Shown here piece after piece: positions 26,447 through 35,104 of a stretch of DNA of 64,000 bases. The notes under the pieces were generated by a model. It saw only the letters and a list, made by a program, of their open reading frames with translations, ran no database searches and had not been told where the DNA came from. Location: contig NZ_JACHJG010000006.1 in assembly GCF_014203545.1 (NCBI RefSeq), positions 1 to 64,000 of the forward strand. Reading direction: 5' to 3'. The position numbers were made by a program, and so were the translations under genes. The stretch's first letter is position 1. Each line of letters begins with the position of its first letter. The stretch is from Streptomyces netropsis (GTDB lineage: Bacteria > Actinomycetota > Actinomycetes > Streptomycetales > Streptomycetaceae).

Positions 26447-27055
26447 ATGCTGCACGTCCTCTATCTGATAGGCATCGCCGCCTTCGCGGCCAGTGGAGTG
26501 ATGGCCGCGCACCGGGCCGACCTCGACCCGTTCGGGGGTCTGGTCCTGGCTTTCGCGGCCTCGGTCTCCGGCGGCACGCTGCGCGATCTGATCCTCGACC
26601 GGCACCCGCTGTACTGGACCCACGACTGGGTTCTGCTGACGGTCATCGGATGCGTGGCCGTGGCCACGATGGTCTTCCTGCGCTACCGCGAGCTGCCGCA
26701 GCGCTCGCTCATGGTGGTGGACGCGGTGGGCCTCGCCGTCGTGACCGTGATCGGCGCCCGGGCGGCGATCGACGCGGGTGTCACCCCGTTCGCCGTGCTG
26801 ATCCTGGCCGTGCTCACCGGGGTGACCGGCGAGGTTGTCCGCGATGTGCTGTGCGGTGAGCTCCCGCCGTTGCTGCTGCGCGAGGAGGTGTACGCGACGG
26901 CCGCCCTGGCCGGCGCCGTCTGCTACCAGCTGCTGCACTGGGCCGGGGCGGGCGGTACCACCGCGACGGTGATCTCGGCGGGCACCGTCTTCGCCCTGCG
27001 CCTCGGGGCGATCCGCTACGGCCTCCATCTGCCGCGCGCCCGCTCCTCCCGCTGA
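26447..27055 (+). CDS. TRIC-family (UPF0126) cation channel protein
   Basis: 202 residues with seven hydrophobic segments in two homologous halves. GGTLRDLILDRHPLYW and GVTGEVVRDVLCGELPPLLLREEVYA are the family's paired glycine-rich pore motifs. Bacterial members are trimeric potassium-permeable channels like eukaryotic TRIC. It stands alone, with GGAACGGG ahead of the ATG. Confidence 0.9.
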   Translation: MLHVLYLIGIAAFAASGVMAAHRADLDPFGGLVLAFAASVSGGTLRDLILDRHPLYWTHDWVLLTVIGCVAVATMVFLRYRELPQRSLMVVDAVGLAVVTVIGARAAIDAGVTPFAVLILAVLTGVTGEVVRDVLCGELPPLLLREEVYATAALAGAVCYQLLHWAGAGGTTATVISAGTVFALRLGAIRYGLHLPRARSSR

Positions 27056-27315
27056 ACGGCCGCGCCGCGCCGGCCACCCTTGACGGAGTCCTGGCGCCGC
27101 GCGCCTCGCCGGACCGCCTCACCGGACCGCCTCGGCGTCGCGCCCGCGCCGTCGCCCGGCGGGCCCCGCCGGGCCGCCACCGGCTACGTACGAGTGAACA
27201 TGACCCGCTCACCAGGCCGGACCCTGCCGCCACGGGTAGGCCTCGGTTGACATGAGTCGGGTGGCGGCCGCTCCGCGCGCCGCCACCCGGCCCGCGACCG
27301 GGAAAGGCATGGGAC

Positions 27316-27720
27316 ATGGCGGATGACGACCTGGGAAGTCTGCTGGGCGGGCTGCTCGGCGGCGGGCGGAGCAGCGGGACGGGCAATCTGCTGGCCGCCC
27401 TCCTGGGTACGCTCGGTGACAGCGGGCAGGGCGGGGGGAACCCGCTCGCCGCGCTGCTGAGCGAACTCCGGGACGGCGGTCTCGAGGGCAAGGCCCGGTC
27501 CTGGGTGGGCGCGGGCGCGAACGAAGCGATCACCGGCGCGGAGGTCGCGCAGGCCCTGCCGTACCAGACGTTGGACCGGGTCGCACAGCAGGCGGGCATC
27601 GCGCCGGAGGAAGCCGCCGACCAGCTCGCCGCGGCCCTGCCGGAGGCGGTCGACAAGCTCACTCCCGACGGCGAGGTGCCGCAGGGCTCGCTGGAGGACC
27701 TGATCAAAGCGCGGCTCTGA
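27316..27720 (+). CDS. YidB family protein (DUF937)
   Basis: 134 residues, the usual length for YidB proteins. A glycine-rich N terminus (LLGGLLGGG), a helical middle and the conserved tail GLEGKARSWVGAGANEAITGAEVAQALP...LAQQAGIAPEEAADQLAAALPEAVDKLTPDG in outline. No enzymatic residues are known and the function is unknown. It is followed 40 bp later by the TIGR03086 gene on the same strand and may be co-transcribed with it. Confidence 0.85.
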   Translation: MADDDLGSLLGGLLGGGRSSGTGNLLAALLGTLGDSGQGGGNPLAALLSELRDGGLEGKARSWVGAGANEAITGAEVAQALPYQTLDRVAQQAGIAPEEAADQLAAALPEAVDKLTPDGEVPQGSLEDLIKARL

Positions 27721-27760
27721 GAGCCGGCCACCGAAGGGACGAGCGCCGAAGGAGCCGACG

Positions 27761-28372
27761 ATGACGGTGATGTTCGACCTCGGGCCGGCGGCCCGGCGGC
27801 TGGCGGACCTCGTGGCCGCCGTCCCCGACAGCCTGCTGACGGCCCCGACCCCCTGCGAGAGGTACACCCTCGGCGACCTCGTCGACCACGTCGGCGGGCT
27901 GGCCCTGGCCTTCACCGCCGCCGCCACCAAGGACACCACCGGATCCGGCGGCCAGGCATCGGCCCAAGGAGCGCCCGGGGACGCCGCCCGGCTGGGCGAC
28001 GACTGGCGCACCCGTATCCCCGCCCAACTCGCCACGCTCGCCGAGGCCTGGCGCGCACCCGCCGCCTGGGTGGGCACGACCCGTGCCGGGGGCATCGAAC
28101 TGCCCGGCGACCTGGCCGGGCGGGTCGCCCTCAACGAGGTGGTCGTGCACGGCTGGGACGTCGCCCGCGCCATGGGACTACCGTTCGAGGTCGACGCGGA
28201 GGAGCTGGAGGCGTGCATGTCGTTCGTCTCCGCGATGGCCGCACCGGACCAGCAGGCCGCCCGTGGCAGCGCGTTCGGCCCGGTCGTCGACGTCCCCGCC
28301 GACGCCCCGCTCCTCGACCGGGTCATCGGGCTCAGCGGACGCGACCCCTCGTGGCGGCGGCCTGAACCGTGA
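27761..28372 (+). CDS. TIGR03086-family metal-binding protein
   Basis: 203 residues of the DinB/mycothiol-isomerase-like fold. PTPCERYTLGDLVDHVGG near residue 30 and VVVHGWDVARA near 130 give the expected His and Asp ligands. It resembles the protein at 183-746 in plan, though the sequences differ clearly. AAGGAG is 7 bp before the ATG. A hairpin at 28393 ends the transcript. Confidence 0.85.
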   Translation: MTVMFDLGPAARRLADLVAAVPDSLLTAPTPCERYTLGDLVDHVGGLALAFTAAATKDTTGSGGQASAQGAPGDAARLGDDWRTRIPAQLATLAEAWRAPAAWVGTTRAGGIELPGDLAGRVALNEVVVHGWDVARAMGLPFEVDAEELEACMSFVSAMAAPDQQAARGSAFGPVVDVPADAPLLDRVIGLSGRDPSWRRPEP

Positions 28373-28392
28373 CGGGCCCCGGCCGCCACGGA

Positions 28393-28417
28393 ACCCGCCC
28401 TTCCGGGAAGGGTGGGT
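28393..28417 (+). terminator. hairpin after TIGR03086 gene
   Basis: ACCCGCCCTT pairs with AAGGGTGGGT (one G-U) around a 5-nt loop, 20 bp after the stop codon, with CTGTTT a few bases beyond. The 3' arm also provides the only ribosome-site-like sequence for the next gene. Confidence 0.55.
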
Positions 28418-28438
28418 CGGCTGTTTAGCATGGGGCCC

Positions 28439-29560
28439 ATGAGCACTCGCGTCGTCCGTTTCCCCGAGCAGGGTCTGCCCGGCACCGTCGTCTACTACAA
28501 CGAACCCTCCACGCCCGAGGCCGACGGCGAGGGCGGCCCGGTCGAGGTCGCGCCCCGCGGCGCGGTCGAGGTCCCGGCCGAAGCCCAGCTCGTCTACGCG
28601 GCCGACGCCGACGGACACAGCCTGGCCGACCTCGCCCAGCTGCCGCCCGACACCTTCGTCGTGGTGGACCTGGGCGGCGCGACGGACGAGACGCTCCGGT
28701 CGGTCGGGAAGCTGCGCGGGGTGCGGACCCTCGTCGTGGCGGGCGACTTCACCGACGAGGGGGTGCGGGCGCTCGGCGGTCTGTCCTCGCTGGGCGACCT
28801 GGTCCTGGACTCCCCCCGGTTCACCGGCGCGGGGCTGGCCGCGCTGGCCGGATCCGAGACCCTCGCCTCCTTGGACTCCCTGGTGCTGTGCGGCGGCGGC
28901 GCCTTCGAGCCCGCTTCGCTCCGGCAGCTGGCGGGCCGGCACAACCTGGGCACCCTCACCATCGAGAACACCCCGGTCGACGACGCGCTGGCGGACGCCG
29001 TGCTCACGCTCGCTCCCCCGCTGACCGACCTGTCCGTGGCCGAACGTCCCGGCCACGACCTGGACCTCGCGGTGCTGGAGCGCCTGCTGGCCACGGGCCT
29101 GGCGGTCAACGGCATCTCCGCGCCCCCGCAGAACGCCGCCGTCTTCGCCCGCGCCGCCGCCGACGCCGCGGTCCTGGACGAGGACATGGACGAGGAACTG
29201 GAGTCGGTCGCCGAGGAACGCGGCGGGGTGCTCCGCGACATCGTCCGGGAGGCGGACCTGGACGGGCTGCTGGCGGGTCCCGTGCCCGTGCTGATCGATC
29301 TGACCGCGCCGTGGTGCGGCCCGTGCGGACTGCTCACGCCCGTCCTCGAGGACATCGTCGACGCGTGCGGGGGCGCCCTGGTCGGCGTCAAGATCGATGT
29401 GGACGAGGCGGAGTGGGCGCAGGAACGGTTCGACGCCCTGAGCGTTCCCACCGTCGTCCTGATGCGGGACGGCTCCGAGGTCTTCCGCTTCAGTGGCGCC
29501 TGGCCGCCGCGGCGGATCACCGAATGGCTCACCGCCGCGGGGATCAAGATCTCCGCGTAG
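28439..29560 (+). CDS. leucine-rich-repeat / thioredoxin fusion protein
   Basis: 373 residues. The first ~220 contain irregular leucine-rich-repeat-like units (LRSVGKLRGVRTLVVAG, VRALGGLSSLGDLVLDS, LAALAGSETLASLDSLVLCG, LRQLAGRHNLGTLTIEN). The last ~105 form a thioredoxin domain with the redox motif APWCGPCG and the cis-proline segment SVPTVVLMRDG. There is no signal peptide, so the redox activity is cytosolic. LRRs bind proteins, so this may be a disulfide reductase directed to a particular partner (inference). ATG 28439 is used; ATG 28430 is equally possible. Confidence 0.8.
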   Translation: MSTRVVRFPEQGLPGTVVYYNEPSTPEADGEGGPVEVAPRGAVEVPAEAQLVYAADADGHSLADLAQLPPDTFVVVDLGGATDETLRSVGKLRGVRTLVVAGDFTDEGVRALGGLSSLGDLVLDSPRFTGAGLAALAGSETLASLDSLVLCGGGAFEPASLRQLAGRHNLGTLTIENTPVDDALADAVLTLAPPLTDLSVAERPGHDLDLAVLERLLATGLAVNGISAPPQNAAVFARAAADAAVLDEDMDEELESVAEERGGVLRDIVREADLDGLLAGPVPVLIDLTAPWCGPCGLLTPVLEDIVDACGGALVGVKIDVDEAEWAQERFDALSVPTVVLMRDGSEVFRFSGAWPPRRITEWLTAAGIKISA

Positions 29561-29590
29561 CACTCCGGGCATGGGCGCCACCGGCGGGGT

Positions 29591-29863
29591 TCACACCCGG
29601 TGGCAGCTCACGATCTCGAGGTGATGCCGGCAGGCGTGCATCTCGGCGAAGCACCGGTTGCTGAACCGGGCCGTATAGCCGTTCGAGAACACACATCGGA
29701 CCGGCAGCCATACGGTGAAGCAGACGTCCGCGCACTCCTGGCCGCCGTCCGGTGCGGCGGCGGCCGGGGCCGGTCTTTCGTGTGCCGAGGCGCCGCCGCC
29801 GACCGAGAGGACGGCGGCGCAGGCCAGCAGGAATGTGGCCAGCGGTGCGACGGTCCTGCGCAT
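29591..29863 (-). CDS. secreted Kazal-like cysteine-rich protein
   Basis: 90 residues. A signal peptide (MRRTVAPLATFLLACAAVLSVGGGASA in outline, cut near Ala27), then about 60 residues with six cysteines (44, 48, 57, 71, 78, 87). The segment with PVRC, SNGYT, SNRC and ACRHH resembles the Kazal serine-protease-inhibitor pattern PVC-DGxTY-NxC-AC. Streptomyces secrete many protease inhibitors, so an extracellular inhibitor is plausible. Spacing between the third and fourth Cys is longer than in classical Kazal domains. The ATG at 29863 has AAGGAG 6 bp upstream. Confidence 0.6.
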   Translation of the reverse strand: MRRTVAPLATFLLACAAVLSVGGGASAHERPAPAAAAPDGGQECADVCFTVWLPVRCVFSNGYTARFSNRCFAEMHACRHHLEIVSCHRV

Positions 29864-29986
29864 GGAGCGCTCCTTCACGGCCGTGGGTTCACGCCGGGCG
29901 ACATGCGCACCGGGTGGTGGCTCGCCTCACCGTTTACCACCGCCCGTTCCCCCGGGGAAGTCCGGCCGGTGAACACGCGACGGGGA

Positions 29987-30484
29987 TCAGGCCGCCCGGC
30001 CGTGCAGCACCAGGGCCCAGGCGAGAGCGCCGAAGGCCGCCGTGGAGGCCACCGCGCGGACGAGGTTCCAGCGGACCCACACGGCCTCGAAGTGCTCGCG
30101 GACGGCGGCCGCGTCAGCGATGCGGTCGGGTGGTCCGGCCGCCTCCAGCCGGTTGTTGAGCGGTACGTTGACCGCCGCGGTGACGATCAGGACGACCGCG
30201 TAGAGGACGAGGCCGGCGATGGTCCACGGCAGCGCCGCCCGCCCGTCGGCGCGGAAGTGCAGCGCCACGGCCAGAGCGGTGAACACCAGCGCGCCGAGGA
30301 AGCAGAAGAGGAACCACCCGTTGAGGATCGCGACGTTGATCCGCTGCATCACCTCGACGAACGCCCTGTCGTCGGACCGGCCCAGCCCCGGCATGACGGC
30401 ACAGGCGAAGGCGAAGAACAGCCCGGCCACGAGTCCGACGGTGATCGTGGCCGCCATCAGGGCGACGGCTTGAAATGTTCCCAT
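29987..30484 (-). CDS. DUF1772 membrane protein
   Basis: 165 residues with four membrane segments: TITVGLVAGLFFAFACAVMPGL, FLFCFLGALVFTALAVAL, IAGLVLYAVVLIVTAAVNVPLNN and the C-terminal AVASTAAFGALAWALVL. The VNVPLNNRLEA and RWNLVRAVAS motifs are typical of DUF1772 (anthrone-oxygenase-like) proteins. No catalytic role is proven for most members. The ATG at 30484 starts the first TM region. It is monocistronic by position. Confidence 0.82.
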   Translation of the reverse strand: MGTFQAVALMAATITVGLVAGLFFAFACAVMPGLGRSDDRAFVEVMQRINVAILNGWFLFCFLGALVFTALAVALHFRADGRAALPWTIAGLVLYAVVLIVTAAVNVPLNNRLEAAGPPDRIADAAAVREHFEAVWVRWNLVRAVASTAAFGALAWALVLHGRAA

Positions 30485-30810
30485 GGTTGAGTCCGTTCCG
30501 GTCGGCTGGGCCCGAAGGGGCACGGGCGGTTGTCGGCCAAGGTATGCCCCCCAGGAGCCCGTATCGGGTGTGACCACGGGGGCGGGCCGCACCGCTTTCG
30601 CCGTCCGGCGCGTGTGTGCAGCACGGTGCGGCGTGCCCGCCCCCTTTGAGGTACCCCACACGAGGTATGTTTCGGACACTTCGGAGTTTCCGGCCGTCAA
30701 AGCGCGGACCATGTTCCTGACCGGTTCCAGCCCTGCGGCCTATCGGCCCCTGCCACGGGTCCGTTAGGCACGCGCAGGAGAGCTGTCCACCATCCCCCGG
30801 AGGTACGCGC
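30485..30810. other. divergent spacer, no gene seen
   Basis: About 325 bases between divergent starts at 30484 and 30811. It must hold both promoters, but I could not pick convincing -35/-10 pairs. No repeat or hairpin stands out. Confidence 0.4.
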
Positions 30811-31644
30811 ATGGCCGAAAGCCGGAGCAGCGACACGACGGGCAAGGCATGGTTCCACGACATCTACAACGAGCCCGACCCCCGGGCCTACTTCCGGCGG
30901 CTCGGCCCGTTGGAATACGAGATCCCCCACCACGCCCAGGACGTCTTCCGCCGCACCCGTGCCGAGCGCGCCGCGATCGGCACGGACGACGGCGAGGGCC
31001 CCGTCACCGTGCTCGACGTGTGCTGCTCCTACGGCATCAACGCCGCGCTCCTCAACCACGACGTCTCACTCGCCGAGCTCTACCACCACTACACCGGTCC
31101 GGAGGCGGACTCCCTCACCACCACCGAACTCATCGAGCGCGACAAGGAGTTCTACGCCTCCCGGCGCCGCGCGGACGCGTCACCCGCCATCGGCCTCGAC
31201 GCCGCGGACAACGCCGTCCGCTACGCCTTGGCCGTCGGCCTGCTCGACGAGGCGTACGCGGAGAACCTGGAGAGCGCCTCCCCCAGCCTCCTGTTGCAGC
31301 GGGCCCTCGGGCGCACCGGGCTGATCACGGTCACCGGTGGCGTCGGCTATGTCACCCACCGGACCTTCGAGGCACTGCTGGAGTGGACGCGGCGTCCGGT
31401 GTGGGTGAGCGCGTTCGTGCTGCGCACCGTCCCGTACGAGCAGGTCGCCGCCAGCCTGGAGGCCCGCGGCCTGACGACGCGTACGGACGCCTCCCGGACG
31501 TATCCGCAGCGGCTGTTCACCACGGTGGCGGAGCAAAGTGCCGCCGTCGAGCGGGTGCTCCTCGCGGGCGACGACCCCGCCGGGCTGGAGGCCGACGGCC
31601 GCTATCACACCCGGCTGTACGAGTCGCGGCCCTCCCTGGTCTGA
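30811..31644 (+). CDS. class I SAM-dependent methyltransferase-like protein
   Basis: 277 residues. Motif I is VTVLDVCCSYGINAALL, an unusual C-C-S-Y-G version of the LDxGCGxG SAM loop seen in a small actinobacterial/proteobacterial family. An acidic IGLDAADNAVRYA follows where the second motif is expected. The N terminus (WFHDIYNEPDPRAYFRRLGPLEYEIPHHA) is conserved-looking. GGAGG is 9 bp before the ATG. The methyl acceptor is unknown. Because the SAM loop is atypical, activity is not certain. Confidence 0.72.
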   Translation: MAESRSSDTTGKAWFHDIYNEPDPRAYFRRLGPLEYEIPHHAQDVFRRTRAERAAIGTDDGEGPVTVLDVCCSYGINAALLNHDVSLAELYHHYTGPEADSLTTTELIERDKEFYASRRRADASPAIGLDAADNAVRYALAVGLLDEAYAENLESASPSLLLQRALGRTGLITVTGGVGYVTHRTFEALLEWTRRPVWVSAFVLRTVPYEQVAASLEARGLTTRTDASRTYPQRLFTTVAEQSAAVERVLLAGDDPAGLEADGRYHTRLYESRPSLV

Positions 31645-31658
31645 CGGCTTCGGGCCGG

Positions 31659-32724
31659 TCAGGGTCTGCCCGCGTCGGTCCCGGCGCCCGGGGCGCTCGC
31701 CCGGGTGATGGCGCTCTCCACGGCGGCGACACGGTCGGCGAGCAGGCCGAGGGCGGCGACCGCGCGGGTGAGGGGGTCGTCGTCGGGGCCGCCGAGGGCC
31801 TGCGTGCGGACGTAGGCCGACGCGATCGCGGCCCGGCGGGCGGCTTGTTCGGGGGTCAGCGTGCCGCGCAGTTTCGGCGGCCAGGACGGTGCGCCGCGCG
31901 GTGAGCAGGTGGCGCAGGACGGCGAGGACACGGTCCAGCTCGGCCGGGGCGTACGGGTGGACGAGGCGGTCCGCCCGTGCGGCCGGGTCGCCTTCGGCGA
32001 GGCGGATCAGCAGCTCCAGGTCGGCCCGGTCGCGCCCGGCGAGCGGGGCGAGGACGGGGTTGGAGGTCAGGGCGTTCTCGATGAAGCTGAGCGCGAAGAC
32101 CTCCTCCTTGCCGGAGAGCACGTCGCCGAGGTTCCACACGTCGGCGCGGTTGGCGACCATGTCGGGGATGCGGAAGCGCCCGCCGGACTCGGTGTAGGGG
32201 TTACCGGCCATGGATACGGCGAAGCGCTTGCCCCGCAGGTCGTAGGTGCTTCCGGCCGTTCCAGACGGTCCGCTGACCTTGACGAAGAGGAGTCCGAGCC
32301 GGTCGGCGACGTATTCCATGAGGGTCGTCTTGCCGTAGCCCGGCGGTGAGACGAGCAGCAGCAGACCGTTGTTGTCGGTGCGCTTGGCGTCGCCCGCGGC
32401 GCCCAGCTGCTTGGCGAGGTTCCCGCCGATCAGCGGGAGGTAGACCTCGTCGAGGAGGCGGTTGCGGACGAAGGCGCTCATCACCTGGGGCGCGAACTCC
32501 TCGATGCGCCGCCGGGCGCGCTCGGCGGCGACGAGCTCGTCGCGCCGCCGGCGGTAGGCGCGGAAGCCCGGGGTCCGCTCGTCGCGGAAGCGGCGGGTGC
32601 GGGCGAGGAGTTCGTCGAGGCGGACGGCCAGGCGCCGGCCGGTGACGCGCGTGGGCGGCGGCGGCCACCGTAGCGGCCGCCGTCGGGACACACGGCGGTC
32701 GCCGCCGGGGCGGCGCAGGCCCAC
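31659..32724 (-). pseudogene. remnant of a large AAA 'DNA repair ATPase' gene
   Basis: Two frames give pieces of one much longer actinobacterial AAA ATPase. The first holds VMSAFVRNRLLDEVYLPLIG, Walker A PPGYGKTTLMEYVA, then GPSGTAG jumping straight into TYDLRGKRFAVSMAGNPYTESG. In intact relatives a segment with the Walker B LDD lies between. It continues to DRVLAVLRHLL and then, near 31880, shifts frame. The tail RGTLTPEQAARR...AVESAITRAS is in a second frame after another missing block. The long N-terminal half is also absent. With no Walker B and a frameshift it cannot be active. Limits are approximate. Confidence 0.8.
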
Positions 32725-32744
32725 GGCGGCACCGCGTGTGGGGT

Positions 32745-33248
32745 CTATGCCTTGTGTCTGCGCTCACGGTCGAGGACGCGGTCCGCCGAGAGCGCGCCGG
32801 GGCCGGTGAAGACGAGCAGCAGGAAGGCCCAGCAGAACATCGCCGACGCCTCCCCGCCGTTCTGCAACGGCCACAGGGCGGTGCCCTGGTGCACGTCGAA
32901 GTATGCGTACGCCATCGAGCCCGAGCAGATCAGCGCCGCCGTGCGCGTGCCGAGGCCCAGCAGGACCAGGGCGCCGCCGACCAGTTGGATGACGGCGGCG
33001 TACCAGCCCGGCCAGGTGCCCGCGTCGATCGTGCCGCCGTCCGCACCGACCGCACCGCCGAGGACGCCGAAGAGCGACGCGGCGCCGTGGCAGAGGAAGA
33101 GGAGGCCGACCACGATGCGGAAGAGGGACAGGACATAGGGACGGGCGGCGTCGAGCCGCTCACCGAGCCGGGCGGCCGGAGCCGACGCGGGTGCGCCCGC
33201 CGGGGAGGACGCGGTGGCGGTGCGGGACGTGGGCAGTGACGGGGGCAT
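32745..33248 (-). CDS. DoxX family membrane protein
   Basis: 167 residues. A disordered N terminus is followed by four membrane helices: LFRIVVGLLFLCHGAASLFG, WYAAVIQLVGGALVLLGLGTR, AALICSGSMAYAYF and FCWAFLLLVFTGPGALSADR. The order is typical of DoxX/DoxD-like proteins. Actinobacterial members link to thiol/redox homeostasis with SodA-type partners in mycobacteria, which I do not see here. GAGGAG is 7 bp before the ATG at 33248. Confidence 0.88.
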   Translation of the reverse strand: MPPSLPTSRTATASSPAGAPASAPAARLGERLDAARPYVLSLFRIVVGLLFLCHGAASLFGVLGGAVGADGGTIDAGTWPGWYAAVIQLVGGALVLLGLGTRTAALICSGSMAYAYFDVHQGTALWPLQNGGEASAMFCWAFLLLVFTGPGALSADRVLDRERRHKA

Positions 33249-33431
33249 GATCGGGCTCCTCGGTCGAGTGATGTCCGGTAGCCCCGAAGCCGTCCGTCGT
33301 GTCCCGGCCGCGAGGCGAGAGCGAGCGTCTGTTGCCAGAGTGCCCATTCTCCTCGCACACGCGTCGTACGGCAGGTGAATTGAGCCGTACTTCCCCGGCA
33401 TTACCACGCGTCCGGCCGCACCCCTCCCGTG

Positions 33432-34586
33432 TCAGTGCTCGCGCGCGTACTCCCGCCGGTGGTAGCGGCGGCGTTCGAGGAAGATCTCGGTGAAGACCGA
33501 GACCTTGGCCCGCAGGGCCCAGGGGTCGAAGGGCTTGGCGATGTAGTCCACGGCCCCGGCGGCGTAGCCGCGCGAGGAGTGTTCGGCGTCTATGCCCATG
33601 GCGGTGACGAAGATGATGGGGATGTCGCGGTTGCGGGCGCGGCGTTTGATCTGTGCGGCCGTCTCGTAGCCGTCCATCTCCGGCATCTGTACGTCCAGCA
33701 GGATGACGGCGAAGTCGTCGTGGTCGAGCAGGGCCTTGAGCGCCTCCTGCCCGCAGGACGCGGCCACCAGTTCCTGGTCGAGGGTGGACAGGGCGGCCGT
33801 CATGGCGAGCAGGTTGTTGTGCTGGTCGTCGACGATGAGGATCTTCGGGCGGGGGCCCGGATAGGACCCCGAGGGGGTGACCGGTGCGGTCTCGGCGTGG
33901 GGCGGGTGGCGGTCCTCCCGCGCCGGGGGCGGTTGCTGGGCCTCCACCATGGCCAACTGCCTCTCCAGCAGCAGGCAGCGCTCCTCCGCCAGCAGCCCGC
34001 GCCGGCGTACGTCCTCCAGCTCCTCGGTGAGCCGCTGTACGTCCTGGCGGAGCTTGTCGCGCTCCTGGACCAGCTCCTCGCGGTCGGGGACGTTCATCTC
34101 CAGCTCGTCCGCGCGGGTGCGCTCCGCCGCCCACGCCGCTTCCAGCTGGCTCAGTCGCACCTCGAGATCCGCGATCCGGTGCTGCCGGTCGAGCAGGGCG
34201 TCGCCCAGTACGTCCTCCTGCACGGTGGACCGCCTCGACTCCCGGTCGGCGTCCGCCAGCTGGTGTTCCAGCAGCTCCATGGCGTGCGCGGGTGATCCGC
34301 TGGTGCGGACGGCCGCCCGGTGCAGCTCCCGGACCCGCTCGATCGCGGCCGGGGTGACCGCGGTGCCGCGTGCCTCCGCGAGGTCGGCGAAGAGGTCGAG
34401 GACGAATTCCCAGGGCGGGATCCGCGTACCGCTCAGATAGCGGGAGATGGTGCCCGCGTCCCGGAACCGGCGCGCGGCGTACCGGCGGACCGACACCCCG
34501 AGTCCGGTGAACAGTTCGCGCAGTGTCTGTGCGAACGTCCGGCACTCGTCGGTCAGCCCGTCGGCCAGCGGCCGCAATTCACCCAT
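33432..34586 (-). CDS. HTH - coiled coil - receiver-domain protein
   Basis: 384 residues. An N-terminal XRE-like helix-turn-helix (about 15-75; TISRYLSGTRIPPWEFVLDLF) of the type common in Streptomyces, then a heptad-rich coiled coil (about 100-215), a Pro-rich linker, and a C-terminal response-regulator receiver (about 246-375; DD at 253-254, phospho-Asp298 in ILLDVQMPEMDG, conserved Lys in DYIAKPFDP). Output-first, receiver-last order with a long coil is not the usual response regulator. No histidine kinase gene is adjacent, so the phosphodonor is elsewhere. GGAGCTGGGC precedes the ATG. Confidence 0.83.
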   Translation of the reverse strand: MGELRPLADGLTDECRTFAQTLRELFTGLGVSVRRYAARRFRDAGTISRYLSGTRIPPWEFVLDLFADLAEARGTAVTPAAIERVRELHRAAVRTSGSPAHAMELLEHQLADADRESRRSTVQEDVLGDALLDRQHRIADLEVRLSQLEAAWAAERTRADELEMNVPDREELVQERDKLRQDVQRLTEELEDVRRRGLLAEERCLLLERQLAMVEAQQPPPAREDRHPPHAETAPVTPSGSYPGPRPKILIVDDQHNNLLAMTAALSTLDQELVAASCGQEALKALLDHDDFAVILLDVQMPEMDGYETAAQIKRRARNRDIPIIFVTAMGIDAEHSSRGYAAGAVDYIAKPFDPWALRAKVSVFTEIFLERRRYHRREYAREH

Positions 34587-34717
34587 GCCCAGCTCCGTCC
34601 CCGCGCCACGGCCGCCCGTGTTCTTCCCGCGCGGCCGTCACCGCCGACGCCACCGTCACCGCCGGCCGGTGGTGACCACCCTCCCACGCGACCCCTCCGG
34701 AGCGGTTCCGTGTCCGT

Positions 34718-34909
34718 TCAGGCATCGGAATCAGCCACCAAGCGGTCGAAGAACGACACCGCCGCGCCGAATACGGCACCGCCGAACAGGACGCATCGCG
34801 CGGCATCGACCCCGGCCAGCCCCGACAGCACCCCCGCCCCCAGCCCGGTCAGCACCCCGAGCAGCAGCACCAGCGCCGATCTCGGCGTCAACAGCGAACC
34901 CTTCACCAC
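34718..34909 (-). CDS. small two-TM membrane protein
   Basis: 63 residues starting with tandem GTG codons 3 bp after GGGAGGTCC. Two hydrophobic helices (SALVLLLGVLTGLGAGVLSGLAG and CVLFGGAVFGAAVSFFDRL), a short loop between and an acidic tail ADSDA. Small proteins of this shape are frequent in Streptomyces and mostly unstudied. The good ribosome site and TM pattern argue that it is real. Confidence 0.6.
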   Translation of the reverse strand: MVKGSLLTPRSALVLLLGVLTGLGAGVLSGLAGVDAARCVLFGGAVFGAAVSFFDRLVADSDA

Positions 34910-35104
34910 GGACCTCCCGTTCCTCGGCCGGGCACCGGCCCGGCTCGGCCCGGGCACGACGACCGGCCGGGACGAGCACAGCGTCGGGCACCGGGCGGGT
35001 GTTGCGCGCGGCAACACCGGGAGCGGCAACAGAAAAGGGGGTAGTTCAACAGAATGACCTACTGGTACATTGAAATGAACGACGACGTGCAGGCAAGGAG
35101 AGAC

